A DNA stretch of 52,799 nucleotides from a virus, in the IMG/VR virus record IMGVR_UViG_3300030410_000060, positions 1 through 52,799 of that record, one strand, 5' to 3'. Under the pieces are notes generated by a model, which was not told the DNA's origin, made no database searches, and worked only from the letters and a program-made list of their open reading frames with translations. How positions within the stretch are numbered: position 1 is the stretch's first letter; each line of letters opens with the position of its first letter. Shown one piece after another: positions 37,818-46,344 of this stretch. A program made the translations under genes and the position numbers.

Positions 37818-39228
37818 CCCGGCGCTGTAGCTCCTCAAGTTCCTTAGCCTGAGCTAATGCCCCTTCGAACATGGCCTCCTGTTGTGCCCTATTCCACTCC
37901 GGTGTACCGGGGATAAGCTTAGGGGGAGGAGCTTGGTAAGCAAATCCTGGGGACTCTTTAAAGGCGTATAGGACGGAGTCGATAATATCGGAATGGGGCT
38001 TTTTCTTAACTACTATCCGGTCTGGGGTACTTTTGTCCCAGTCAATCTGTACTAGGTAGGAGTCGGTGGCAAAGCGAGAGGTTTTCTTAGCCTTAAACCT
38101 GCCGGTACGGAGGGCGTCATTTAGAAAGCCTACGTTTTCCTGCTTACGGGCTTTGTCTGCCCCTTCGACTGGAATACCGTGTTGCCTTCTCATTTCCTCG
38201 GCTAGTTTCTTTCCTAAGCCCCCTTCGTCGATAACCATTTTACTGATATTGTATTTTTTAGCCATATCCTTAATTTGATTGACTAATTCTGTTAGGCCCT
38301 GCTTAGCGGTGATTTGTTCCTCTACTAAGTAGGTAATAGGGGTCAATTCAGACCAAGCTAACACCGCTAAGGCGTCGGCGTCATTGTACCCGATATCTAT
38401 ACCTAAAATGTAGTTCCAGCTATTTGGCTTAGCTAGTTCGGGGAGGGCGTCATAGTGGTTAATCCCCTCCTTGTATCTTACCCAAAGGCTGTCTACGTCC
38501 AGTACCCATTTGTTCTGCCACTCTCTGAGGAGGGTCGGGTTATTGTCGTCCCATTCCCTCTTAGCCTTGAGGGTTTTAATGAAAGTATCCGGGTCCGGCA
38601 TATAAGGGTTTTGTAGGAGGGTCCACTCATGATGGGAGAAACCGAAGCGTCTACGCTGGGTTACCTCAAAGAAAAAACCTTGAGGTACGGGCCCAGGGGT
38701 CCCTGTCATAGCTAACCAGCCGTCTGCATAGTCGGAGATACAGGGGGTTAGGACGTCATCAATTAGAGATTGTAAGTGGGCACCAAAGTCCTGGGCCTCG
38801 TCAATACCGATACCGGGGTGTTTCTTGCCCTTAAGGCGTTTAATAAAGTTTTTCATGTCCGCCCCCATTAGCCTAAGCTTAGCTCCATTAGGGTGGGTCA
38901 TGGTGAGCTTAGACTCGACGAAGGTGCAGCCTAATTGGTGGATGGCGTTAAGCTCCTGTAACACCGGCCACATGATCTCTTTAGCTGAGTCGAAGGTGAG
39001 GGAAAGGTAGAGGCAGGTACTCCTAGGGTACTTTTCCATAGTTTTAAAGAACCTAATAGCTAGGCCATTACTCTTACCGGCTCGGCGGGAGCACTGGGCG
39101 TCTATAAATCTATTTGGGTCTGAGATAAAATCATTTTGAGCAGGGAAGTTAGGGTCAAGAAAGATGGGCTTTACTATGGTCTTTTGCCTAGCAGCTAGTG
39201 TTTTCTTGGCCCCTGCTATTGTAATCAT
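37798..39228 (-). CDS. terL: Terminase large subunit
   Basis: The protein (476 aa) is the DNA-packaging motor. ATPase: Walker A-like SRRAGKSN (47-54), Walker B GIGIDEAQDF (139-148, Asp143/Glu144) and coupling motif TGTPG (175-179). The nuclease domain has GIDIGYNDADAL (Asp278, Asp283), MVIDEGG (Asp334) and PHSDIIDSVLYAF (Asp414, Asp417), all metal-binding acidic positions. It cuts concatemers and pumps DNA into the portal. The start overlaps the upstream stop as ATGA. Its C-terminus overlaps the plus-strand island by 20 bases. Confidence 0.95.
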   Translation of the reverse strand: MITIAGAKKTLAARQKTIVKPIFLDPNFPAQNDFISDPNRFIDAQCSRRAGKSNGLAIRFFKTMEKYPRSTCLYLSLTFDSAKEIMWPVLQELNAIHQLGCTFVESKLTMTHPNGAKLRLMGADMKNFIKRLKGKKHPGIGIDEAQDFGAHLQSLIDDVLTPCISDYADGWLAMTGTPGPVPQGFFFEVTQRRRFGFSHHEWTLLQNPYMPDPDTFIKTLKAKREWDDNNPTLLREWQNKWVLDVDSLWVRYKEGINHYDALPELAKPNSWNYILGIDIGYNDADALAVLAWSELTPITYLVEEQITAKQGLTELVNQIKDMAKKYNISKMVIDEGGLGKKLAEEMRRQHGIPVEGADKARKQENVGFLNDALRTGRFKAKKTSRFATDSYLVQIDWDKSTPDRIVVKKKPHSDIIDSVLYAFKESPGFAYQAPPPKLIPGTPEWNRAQQEAMFEGALAQAKELEELQRRANGDYF

Positions 39229-39545
39229 GCGTCTTCGTCCTCAACTATTTTAGTCAAAGCTTCGTTCGTAAGGCTTTCTAAAATGTCGTTTTCTTTATCT
39301 TTAAGGTCATTGAGCATAGATACGCAGTCCTTCAAGTTTTGAATGGTGTTCCTATCGTGCTTTCTGTCCTTAATCTCTTGGTCTAATATCCCTATCATTC
39401 TATGAATAGATACCAGGGCTTTCCTAAGGAGTCCGTCTATGGACAATTGCGCATCGGTAGGGGTATCAATAGTAAAGGCCCCCGACGAGTCTTTAGGACT
39501 CCCGGGGACCGTCTTAATTTGACCTTTGGCAATATACTGTGTCAT
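39225..39545 (-). CDS. Possible terminase small subunit or packaging accessory, 106 aa
   Basis: A helical protein with a long coiled-coil C-terminal half (KALVSIHRMIGILDQEIKD, and TIQNLKDCVSMLNDLKDKE). It immediately precedes the large subunit with ATGA overlap, where a small terminase subunit normally lies, but a DNA-binding helix-turn-helix is not evident. Assignment as TerS rests on position. Confidence 0.42.
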   Translation of the reverse strand: MTQYIAKGQIKTVPGSPKDSSGAFTIDTPTDAQLSIDGLLRKALVSIHRMIGILDQEIKDRKHDRNTIQNLKDCVSMLNDLKDKENDILESLTNEALTKIVEDEDA

Positions 39546-39787
39546 TTTTTAGTGATAGGTGTAACAGTAAGAGGCGTTTCTTTCTCAAATACCACTCCAA
39601 CTACGTTAGCTTTAGCTACGGCAAATTTAATGCCCCTAATGCTAACTTCTAGGTCTGAGTCGGTGTAATACATTTCGATACCGGGGTAGAGCTTGCTATT
39701 GAGCGTCCTGCCCATAGTGCTGAGAGGAGGCACTCCGGGTTGGTTAAACTGTTGGTGTAACTGGGCAAAAGCGACTTTTCTAGACAT
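39542..39787 (-). CDS. Hypothetical protein, 81 aa
   Basis: An alpha/beta protein with a beta-rich middle (DLEVSIRGIKFAVAKANVVG). Not recognised. It overlaps both neighbours, so it is part of a tight packaging-side operon. Confidence 0.52.
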   Translation of the reverse strand: MSRKVAFAQLHQQFNQPGVPPLSTMGRTLNSKLYPGIEMYYTDSDLEVSIRGIKFAVAKANVVGVVFEKETPLTVTPITKK

Positions 39788-40038
39788 TATTTACTTTCCT
39801 CTACTGGGATAGGGGGTTTAGCCTCAGCTACTGCTTTAGCTACTAGGTCCTCCTGTTGTTTAACCGAATTGTACTCGACTTGAAGGCTCGCTAGAGTGTC
39901 GTTAAACATCTTTAGGTCTTTTTCTTTCGTATAGATATCATGCTGCAAATGGCCTGCTCGGAAAGCTAGGTTGTTAAACTCGCTTTTGATATCTTCTGAA
40001 GTTCTTGGCTTTTGGCTGGGGACTGCTTCTAATGACAT
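39787..40038 (-). CDS. Hypothetical coiled-coil protein, 83 aa
   Basis: Helical: an N-terminal basic stretch, then a long coiled coil (AGHLQHDIYTKEKDLKMFND and following). Pro-rich end. The ATG at 40038 is chosen because an AAAGGATAT site precedes it; the five upstream in-frame codons would start at a TTG. Function unknown. Confidence 0.55.
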   Translation of the reverse strand: MSLEAVPSQKPRTSEDIKSEFNNLAFRAGHLQHDIYTKEKDLKMFNDTLASLQVEYNSVKQQEDLVAKAVAEAKPPIPVEESK

Positions 40039-40049
40039 GGTATATCCTT

Positions 40050-40469
40050 TCAAAGATAGGGGTTAAAAATAACTTTCGGATTTTTTTCTAAAATCCCCGC
40101 TCCGATACGGGTAAGGTGTGTAACTGCGGTAACTATTGGAGGCATAAGGCTTTTAGCTATTCCTACTCCTCGCCACTCTTTTTTTACGAAGACCCAATCG
40201 AGTACGAAGGCCGACTCTAGGACCCTGTACACCGAGTAACCTAATATAACGTCTGGGTCTTCTTTCAGTACCGCTAGTCTAATCTCGGCCTGAGGGGAGG
40301 TGAGTATTCGTTCTATAAGCTTATGCTGATTACTAAAATAAATATCTTTCGGTATACGTCTATATACCTGATCTCCGCCATAGAGTAGGCCCTTTAACCA
40401 AGTGCTCAAGATAAAAGCCTCGTCGCCTACTGCGAAATCCCTCACGGTAATTAAGTCGGCCTTATTCAT
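40050..40469 (-). CDS. GNAT N-acetyltransferase
   Basis: The protein (139 aa) has a GNAT fold: an N-terminal strand and helix (LITVRDFAVGDEAFILSTW), central strands (IRLAVLKEDPDVILGYSVYRV), motif A LDWVFVKKEWRGVGIAKSLM (the pyrophosphate loop RGVGIA binds acetyl-CoA), and a C-terminal helix and strand. It moves an acetyl group from acetyl-CoA to an amine; the substrate is unknown. Some phage acetyltransferases modify host proteins. The last strand is short, so the fold may be trimmed. It overlaps the upstream gene by 4 bases. Confidence 0.78.
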   Translation of the reverse strand: MNKADLITVRDFAVGDEAFILSTWLKGLLYGGDQVYRRIPKDIYFSNQHKLIERILTSPQAEIRLAVLKEDPDVILGYSVYRVLESAFVLDWVFVKKEWRGVGIAKSLMPPIVTAVTHLTRIGAGILEKNPKVIFNPYL

Positions 40470-40900
40470 TTGAGCTTTCCCGTCATGATTTTAAACAAAC
40501 GTTTAATGTTCTCGTGCATGGTTCTATTGTTAACTTTCCTACCTAGGAGATACTCTATCTTTCTAGCTTTGAAAGTTCCTACTATAGTGGCTAGGGTATG
40601 CCCTTCGCTGTGCATTTCCCAGAGGGTTTGCTCGTCTTCTGAGCCAAACTTGTGCGTATGGAGGAATTGACCCGCTTGTCTATAGTATTCCTCTTTTGAT
40701 TGGTATTGTGTAAGGTCAAATCTAGAGGGGCTACTAAAAAAGGAAGCAGACCACTGTTTCAGGTTACCGTCGGGAGCCCCTGATTTAAAGTCTGTAGGCT
40801 GCTCTATATCTTCGAAGCCACTCTTTTTAAGTTCCTTAGTCCACTTATCATTAAGCTTCTTAAAATCTTTAGTCTGATAGTACTTTTCTGTCTTACCCAT
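40466..40900 (-). CDS. Hypothetical protein with HTH-like segment, 144 aa
   Basis: A charged helical protein. Residues about 95-120 (LWEMHSEGHTLATIVGTFKA) fit a helix-turn-helix of the resolvase/HTH_23 type, where the second helix would read DNA. The rest is basic. I start at the ATG at 40900; a TTG at 40918 adds six residues. Candidate transcription factor or terminase-related DNA-binding protein. Confidence 0.5.
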   Translation of the reverse strand: MGKTEKYYQTKDFKKLNDKWTKELKKSGFEDIEQPTDFKSGAPDGNLKQWSASFFSSPSRFDLTQYQSKEEYYRQAGQFLHTHKFGSEDEQTLWEMHSEGHTLATIVGTFKARKIEYLLGRKVNNRTMHENIKRLFKIMTGKLK

Positions 40901-41237
40901 TTGAGCTAGATACTTCAATAGCTTTCGACTCCGCTAAGGCTTTGGCGTCCTGAGCTGCTTTTAGCTCTACCATTTTAGCGTGGGCAATCTCTTTACTAGC
41001 GGCGGCTAGTCCTGAGAGGGCAAAAAAGCGTTTAGGCTTGTAGGCGTCGGTTTGACCTAGGTGCAAGATCATAGCGGCGAACATAAAACGCACTGAGTCG
41101 TTGTCGGGGAAGTTGTAGGTTTTAATAATAGATTTGCACCAAGACTCGAAGTCGGTCATGCCCTGAGGTATTCGAGTTGGAAAGAAGTCTAGAAGTTTTT
41201 GGAAGTAAGTAGTCAACGTGTTAATTAATTTTTTCAT
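40893..41237 (-). CDS. Hypothetical protein, 114 aa
   Basis: Starts MKKLINTLTTYFQKLLDFFP, with central helices (SWCKSIIKTYNFPDND, MFAAMILHLGQ) and a charged coiled-coil C-terminus (KMVELKAAQDAKALAESKA). The pattern recalls phage small proteins encoded near the terminase. The ATG at 41237 is chosen over an upstream in-frame ATG. Function unknown. It overlaps the next gene. Confidence 0.5.
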   Translation of the reverse strand: MKKLINTLTTYFQKLLDFFPTRIPQGMTDFESWCKSIIKTYNFPDNDSVRFMFAAMILHLGQTDAYKPKRFFALSGLAAASKEIAHAKMVELKAAQDAKALAESKAIEVSSSNG

Positions 41238-41338
41238 TCTTAAACAATAGCATAGGTGCCCCAAACAATGCAAGTAAAATGTTAACTTTATTTGGATAAT
41301 TTAGGGCACTAATTTAACTATACGATATCACTATTATT

Positions 41339-41455
41339 TTAAGAGTCCCAGATGGGCAAATCAACTAGTATAATAGCGCTCCCGTATCCTGTAATAAACC
41401 AAGCTTGGTCGTTTTCCATCATAGAGGAGTATAAATGGTCTGATAGTGTGTCCAT
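41339..41455 (-). CDS. Small hypothetical protein, 38 aa
   Basis: A short frame whose ATG overlaps the stop of the preceding 61-residue gene as TAATG, so translation would couple. The product starts MDTLSDHLYSSMMENDQAWF and has a hydrophobic segment. Its low length leaves room for doubt, but the coupling and codon fit argue for a gene. Confidence 0.42.
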   Translation of the reverse strand: MDTLSDHLYSSMMENDQAWFITGYGSAIILVDLPIWDS

Positions 41456-41640
41456 TAGGCCGCCTTATCGTTTGCAATTAGGTGTTCTACCTCTAGAACT
41501 AAACAAAGCTCTAGGGCGTGTAGGTCCGCCATGAGATTAGCTGTATCGGTAAAATTACCGGCGTGGAGGGACTCCTTAGCCCTAATCTGAACTGACTTGA
41601 TAGCTGCGATAATGTGCTTAACTTGTTCTTTACTAGTCAT
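41455..41640 (-). CDS. Small hypothetical protein, 61 aa
   Basis: An all-helical protein (MTSKEQVKHIIAAIKSVQIR and a Leu/Ala-rich helix). The ATG at 41640 has a TAGGAGATAA site; a longer upstream frame reaches the polymerase region without one. A sigma70-like promoter lies just upstream. Not recognised. Confidence 0.58.
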   Translation of the reverse strand: MTSKEQVKHIIAAIKSVQIRAKESLHAGNFTDTANLMADLHALELCLVLEVEHLIANDKAA

Positions 41641-41659
41641 ATTGTTATCTCCTAGTAAT

Positions 41660-41688
41660 AGGATAGGATAAGCCCTTAGCTCTGTCAA
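41660..41688 (-). promoter_or_regulatory. Possible sigma70-like promoter after the polymerase gene
   Basis: On the minus strand: TTGACA (consensus), a 17-base spacer, TATCCT. It lies between the polymerase stop and the 61-residue gene. The transcript would have a leader of only about 13 bases, so this call is uncertain. Confidence 0.42.
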
Positions 41689-41691
41689 GCC

Positions 41692-43818
41692 CTACTTTAA
41701 GTCCCCTAAATTATTAGCTATTTTAGGCTCGGCTATAAGGTCTACCCCCGGTAAAACCACGGCTGTCTCCATAGCGTATTGCAACAGAATAACGACATCT
41801 GCTGAGTCCTCCTCCCGGCACTCTACTACAATTTCGTCATGCACCTGAAGGACTATTTGGCAATCGGATATATCCGCTTTAGTTATTAGCTCCTTAAATT
41901 TAATCATGGCTCTGTTAGCTATGCTAGCGCCGGTACTTTGTATGGGGTGATTCATACCTAAGTTTAGGAGGTTCCTAGCAGCCCCTGGGAGTCTTGAGTG
42001 CTTAGTATTTCCATAGACAGGTACAATGTTTAACCCCTCTGGTATCCTCCTTGGACGACCGAAGATGTTATGTACTGCTCCCTCTTTTTTAACCTTCTCG
42101 TGTGAGTCTAGCATAAGCTGCTCTACGCTGGGGTAGGCTAAAAAATAGTTATCAATGATATCCTGGCATTCGTCCATTGATTTAACAATTCCTGCTTTCT
42201 TTTCTATTTCGTTTGCCATTTGGGCAGCACCAGTGCCGTAAGGTACCGCTAGAGCTATAATCTTAGCGACGTTTCTAAGTGCTTTATACTTTACTGCAAA
42301 AGAGTTAGGGGAGTCGTCTTTTTTCATTGTGGCGTCATACTTTCCGAAAACCTCAGCTCCTATAACAGAGTAAAAGTCGTCCCCGTCCTTAAAGCATTTA
42401 AGGAGCCTCTCGTCACCGCTGAGGGAGGCAAATACCCTGGGCTCTAGCTGAGAGTAGTCGGCTCCTACAAAAACCTTACCGGGGCGGGCTATGATGCACT
42501 CCTTGACTCGTTTATCGTCTCTAGGTAGGTTCTGAAAGTTAGGCTCAGAGGAGGAGTAGCGACCCGACGTAGTGCCAGCTTGTTTAAAGCTCGGCCTAAT
42601 GATATTGTACTGGGCCTTAGTTTGAATACCCTTAACGTAAGTAGTTAGTATCTTTTCATTCTTTTTATATTTTAAAAGCGTGTCTACCCATTTATATTTT
42701 TTAGATAGTTTCTTTGACAGGGCCTCTACGTCCGTAGAGAGGTAACACCAAGGGTCACGTATCTTAGAAGGTTTCTTTCTCTTTTTTGTCTTAGGGTCTA
42801 CGCCGGGGGGCTGCCATACCTGTCCTTTACGCGTCCTTATCTCGTGTAGAAGGTGCCTTTTAGGGGCAGGAGTATAAGGTATCTTCATGCCTAGGTACTT
42901 ACAAAGGTCTTTACCGCTGTCTGTGAGGAAAGAAAACTCGTTCTCGAGCTTCTCGAATAGGAGCCAAGATAGCTGCGCCCCTGAATTCATGTTAAAAGTC
43001 TTGGCTTTGGAGGTGCCCGTATACTCTGGCAGAAGGTCTGTAGCTATCTCTTTATGAATAAAAGATTGATATTCTAAGCATTCTGACTCTAGGGTGCGTC
43101 TCAAGATTTCGAGACGAGCGGTGTCAACTTTTAGACCTATGGTATTTAAGTCATAGGTAGGGCCCCGGAGCAGGGGCATCGACTCCTCAAAGAAAAAGGT
43201 ATCTAATCCCTTATCGAATAGCTCGGGGATAAAGTGATTAAATAACTTTAGGGTAAGCACTGCATCCTGGGCACCATATTTGGCTATTAGGTCTGAGTCA
43301 CCCTTATATAGCTCATATGAGCCCTTTTTGAGAGTGCCTCCATTTTTACCTATACTAGCTTTCATCTCCTCTTGTTCTTTCTTGGAGTCCTCCCCATATA
43401 CGGTCGTAGCTAGGTCTTTTAGTCCTATTCGTCGGTTTTCGTCTAGGAGGTGAGCTAGTATCATGGTATCGGTGTGAACTGAGGGCATGAGATCCACCCC
43501 GTAGCCATATCTCACCATGCTACAGTCGAAAACAGCATTGTGCATGACTAAGGACTTACCGGCTAAACTCTCTAAAAACTCCTTGGCGCTCCCTAGGGTC
43601 TCTAAATCTAGGAGTTTTTCAGCGGCTACATCCCACTCCTTAAGAATGACGTAATAGCCCTGCCCTTCGGTATCGGCACAGACTGAAAAGCCTATGATAT
43701 CGTCCTCTTTAGTAAGTCCCGTAGTCTCAGTATCAAAAGATACATAAGTCTTATCCTTAAGATATTCATTAAGCGATTTTATCTCTGCTATCGTCCTGAT
43801 TATCTTGAATTTGTCCAT
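41692..43818 (-). CDS. DNA polymerase I (family A) with 3'-5' exonuclease
   Basis: The protein (708 aa) is the replicative polymerase. Exonuclease domain: FDTETTGL (D29, E31), HNAVFD and YGAQDAVLT supply the metal-binding acidic residues. Polymerase: FQNLPR, motif A VGADYSQLEPRVFA, motif B with KIIALAVPYG, motif C QVHDEIVVE. No 5'-3' exonuclease is present. It works with the primase-helicase whose gene overlaps its start by 50 bases. A GGAGAGAC site lies before the ATG at 43818. The region before motif B also contains KYKALRNVAK, consistent with nucleotide binding. Confidence 0.96.
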   Translation of the reverse strand: MDKFKIIRTIAEIKSLNEYLKDKTYVSFDTETTGLTKEDDIIGFSVCADTEGQGYYVILKEWDVAAEKLLDLETLGSAKEFLESLAGKSLVMHNAVFDCSMVRYGYGVDLMPSVHTDTMILAHLLDENRRIGLKDLATTVYGEDSKKEQEEMKASIGKNGGTLKKGSYELYKGDSDLIAKYGAQDAVLTLKLFNHFIPELFDKGLDTFFFEESMPLLRGPTYDLNTIGLKVDTARLEILRRTLESECLEYQSFIHKEIATDLLPEYTGTSKAKTFNMNSGAQLSWLLFEKLENEFSFLTDSGKDLCKYLGMKIPYTPAPKRHLLHEIRTRKGQVWQPPGVDPKTKKRKKPSKIRDPWCYLSTDVEALSKKLSKKYKWVDTLLKYKKNEKILTTYVKGIQTKAQYNIIRPSFKQAGTTSGRYSSSEPNFQNLPRDDKRVKECIIARPGKVFVGADYSQLEPRVFASLSGDERLLKCFKDGDDFYSVIGAEVFGKYDATMKKDDSPNSFAVKYKALRNVAKIIALAVPYGTGAAQMANEIEKKAGIVKSMDECQDIIDNYFLAYPSVEQLMLDSHEKVKKEGAVHNIFGRPRRIPEGLNIVPVYGNTKHSRLPGAARNLLNLGMNHPIQSTGASIANRAMIKFKELITKADISDCQIVLQVHDEIVVECREEDSADVVILLQYAMETAVVLPGVDLIAEPKIANNLGDLK

Positions 43819-45634
43819 TTGTCTCTCCTTTGTCTACTCGAGCGCTCGTATATTCAACTAGATCGGTTGCACGGTCTGCTTTACGCTTATTAACGGCAGC
43901 TTGGTTAAAGAAGTCGAAAGACTTCTCCTCTATTTGCGTCATCTCCCTAAGTGTCTCAGTTTCAGGGTCAAAGTACAAGCGATAAGGTACGTCCTCTTTA
44001 ATCCTGTCAATATGTTGTTTCTTATGCCTAATTTTACAAAACTTAAACGCCATAGTGGTGGGGGCTCCTTCCACATAACACCGTTTAAGGGGCTGCCAGA
44101 TAGTAATTAGATAGTCCACATAACTCTCAAAGAATACCGTCCCGTAAGCGGCGTCCTTACCTATCTCTAAGTCCCCTCTCCCTGCTTTCTCTCTAGGGGC
44201 CTGGGATTGCATTACGACTAGGGTGTTGGTCTCTACGGCAAACGACTTCATTTTATGGCAGATATCGACTAGAGCTTGGTTTTCTCCATTCTTACTTTCT
44301 TTCCTTAAAATACCGATGTGGTCAATGACCACGGTGCCTACTTTTTTACCGGTGGCCTTTTTAAATGCTAGGATATAGTCCTTAATGTCCGATAACGAAA
44401 GATGCCTAAAACTGCCATCGGGGTTATGGTTACCCAAAACATGAACTTTGTCGTGTAAGCCGTCATTACCTTGACAAGCAGTGCGCCATCTTACGGCTAT
44501 TTCGTTTTCGGACTGCTCTAAGCTTACAAAAAAATGGTCATAGTCGGGGTTTCTCTCAGTAAACCATTTAAACATATTGATAGCCATGGAGGTTTTACCT
44601 ACCCCTGCCCCTGCTACCAGACCTATCACGTGCCCCAATCGAAAGCCTCCTGCGGTATTGTCTAGGAGGGGGTGGCACGCAAAACGGGTACCGGCTAGGG
44701 TCTCCTCTCCTCGCATGAGTATCTCCCTCACCGAACGGGAAAGGAGAGTAAAATCTTTAGTTATTTCGAAAGTCCAAATCTTATCTATGATATTGGTAGC
44801 GTAGGAAGCTCTATGGACAGGTGCCCTTGAGAGGGCTTTAGCGCTATTAACTAGTACTGAGGCTGCCTCTGCCTTAGTAAATCCACTGGCGAACATAAGA
44901 TGGCCTAAACGGTAGTCCCCGGAGCTTCTGTCATCGGTGTTACCGATCCAAATTTCTTTGGCTTCTTTAGAACCGGCCAATAAATCTCCGAACTTTGAGG
45001 GCAGCTTATCGTCAATACAAATGTCGTTATCAGTTATTTTATAAGCTTTATTGTAGTGGGCTTGGCAGTAGTTTTCGTCCTCCTCGGTGAGTCTAGGAAG
45101 GTCCTTGTCTAAGTCTTCGCAGGTATAGAAAGCTTCGGAGGTAAGTACGATCTCACACGGGCGAGGATTGTTTTCCTCTTTGTTATTTAAGGTACCGGGG
45201 TACCGCATAAGCTGTTTAAGTTGACAGACTGCTGGGTCTGATTTGTACATTGCGCATAGGCGGCGGGCGAGGCGTAGGAAAGACATGGCGTCTAGGTCGT
45301 CTACAGACCAATAGGCATGAGTACCGTTGCCGGTCTCTACTATGAAGGTAGGAGGAGTCCTACTATCTTTTAGGAGGTTTACGAAAGCCTCGCTAGACTC
45401 ATACTCCCCGTGCTTACGATCTAGGTCTAAAAATACCCAGTTAAAAACGTCTACCTCGCTAGCCTTAACGAAGCCGGTAGGGCCGTATTCGCTGGGGTGA
45501 TTAGGGTAGTGGTATATGTTATACCCCTGTCTGTTGTACTCTAGGGCCTCCTCGAAGGAGCACTCGAGTTGTAGAGGTACTGCTGAGGAGTCTTTATCCT
45601 TAAGCCACTGCGGGGGTAGCATAACAAATACCAT
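43769..45634 (-). CDS. Primase-polymerase (AEP) / DnaB-like helicase fusion
   Basis: A 621-residue two-part replication protein. The N-terminal third is an archaeo-eukaryotic primase/prim-pol: FLDLDRK (D70, D72), GNGTHAYW (His106) and RYPGTLN (Arg144) are the metal- and nucleotide-binding positions. A helical linker follows (about 235-290), then a RecA-like hexameric helicase: Walker A GAGVGKTS (342-349), Walker B TVVIDH (about 434-439) and VVMQSQAPREKAG. It would unwind DNA and lay primers at the fork for the family A polymerase. Phages of the T7 type use a TOPRIM primase fused to helicase; here an AEP replaces it. An AAAGGAGAGA site precedes the ATG. Confidence 0.88.
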   Translation of the reverse strand: MVFVMLPPQWLKDKDSSAVPLQLECSFEEALEYNRQGYNIYHYPNHPSEYGPTGFVKASEVDVFNWVFLDLDRKHGEYESSEAFVNLLKDSRTPPTFIVETGNGTHAYWSVDDLDAMSFLRLARRLCAMYKSDPAVCQLKQLMRYPGTLNNKEENNPRPCEIVLTSEAFYTCEDLDKDLPRLTEEDENYCQAHYNKAYKITDNDICIDDKLPSKFGDLLAGSKEAKEIWIGNTDDRSSGDYRLGHLMFASGFTKAEAASVLVNSAKALSRAPVHRASYATNIIDKIWTFEITKDFTLLSRSVREILMRGEETLAGTRFACHPLLDNTAGGFRLGHVIGLVAGAGVGKTSMAINMFKWFTERNPDYDHFFVSLEQSENEIAVRWRTACQGNDGLHDKVHVLGNHNPDGSFRHLSLSDIKDYILAFKKATGKKVGTVVIDHIGILRKESKNGENQALVDICHKMKSFAVETNTLVVMQSQAPREKAGRGDLEIGKDAAYGTVFFESYVDYLITIWQPLKRCYVEGAPTTMAFKFCKIRHKKQHIDRIKEDVPYRLYFDPETETLREMTQIEEKSFDFFNQAAVNKRKADRATDLVEYTSARVDKGETNGQIQDNQDDSRDKIA

Positions 45635-45657
45635 AAAATCTCTCCTTTAAAGCCGGT

Positions 45658-45723
45658 GGGGGACGCCTAGACAGGTGCAACATAGTCTAGATTAAGGCGT
45701 ACTATCACTCTAGCCGCGCCCCC
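45658..45723. other. Long imperfect hairpin before the primase-helicase gene
   Basis: Arms GGGGGACGC and GCGCCCCC (one bulged base) frame about 50 bases, with inner CTAGA/TCTAG matches. It occupies most of the 101-base gap between the SSB-like gene and the primase-helicase gene. It might regulate translation of the helicase or mark a replication site; not shown. Confidence 0.42.
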
Positions 45724-45735
45724 TGCTGTCGACAA

Positions 45736-46281
45736 TTAACTAGCTTTAGATCGTGTACCTTGTAGTAGCGCAGCTACTTTAGCTTGGCGGGCAGCGTCTG
45801 GGGCTTTAGCGGGAGCTTTAGCCACTACTGGGGGAGGAGTATAAGGCGCCTCCTCGGTAGCTTCAATATCGTCATAGGACTCCTCTGCGCCTACTGAATA
45901 GCTATCGTCGTCCTGAGCTTGTAAAGCGTCTACCGTAATGGCATTACTCTTATCCTGCTCCACTGAGAATAATAGCTGATCATTGCCCTTTTTAGAAGGT
46001 CTCGTACCTGTAAAAGTGACTCGTACCATAGCTCCTACAATTGCCCTTGACATTTGAGGATTAAGATGCGACTTTCCCCATACGCCAACGTTACCTTTGG
46101 AGGTTTGAAAGATGTGGAGACAGTCAGGCTTATCGGGATTAAACTTGTTAGGGATACCGGTCTTGGTCCCTAGGAAATACCCCTCGACGGAGGTAAGATT
46201 TGCTTTACCGGTCTTTTTGTCCCGTCCTCCTAAGCTGATAGAAACGTCAGAATCTAAAGATACAATTTTTTCAAAACCCAT
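45736..46281 (-). CDS. Putative single-stranded DNA-binding protein, 181 aa
   Basis: It has an OB-fold-like N-terminal domain (residues about 5-115: VEGYFLGTKTGIPNKFNPDK, then VGVWGKSHLNPQMSRAIVGA and VRVTFTGTRPSKKGNDQLLF) with many aromatic and basic residues. An acidic linker (DDDSYSVGAEESYDDIEATEE) and an Ala/Pro-rich C-terminus with a basic end follow. SSB proteins usually end with an acidic tail; here the acidic part is internal. Location beside primase-helicase and polymerase supports a role at the fork. The family assignment is not certain. Confidence 0.58.
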   Translation of the reverse strand: MGFEKIVSLDSDVSISLGGRDKKTGKANLTSVEGYFLGTKTGIPNKFNPDKPDCLHIFQTSKGNVGVWGKSHLNPQMSRAIVGAMVRVTFTGTRPSKKGNDQLLFSVEQDKSNAITVDALQAQDDDSYSVGAEESYDDIEATEEAPYTPPPVVAKAPAKAPDAARQAKVAALLQGTRSKAS

Positions 46282-46316
46282 ACTATTACTCCTCGTTCAT
46301 TGGTTTGAGAGTCACT

Positions 46317-46344
46317 GTCACAAATATTACTATCTATTTGTGAC
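46317..46344. other. Inverted repeat at the end of the kinase gene
   Basis: Perfect 10-bp arms GTCACAAATA and TATTTGTGAC around an 8-base spacer, overlapping the kinase stop codon. A second palindrome, GGTACCC and GGGTACC, lies at 46351-46368. No T-run follows on the minus strand. Possible operator for the SSB-helicase-polymerase genes, or an mRNA hairpin. Confidence 0.48.

Noticed and set aside
41352-41534. 60-codon plus-strand frame between polymerase and small genes
   Set aside because: It is antisense to two translationally coupled minus-strand genes (61 and 38 aa), which have a proper binding site and TAATG overlap.
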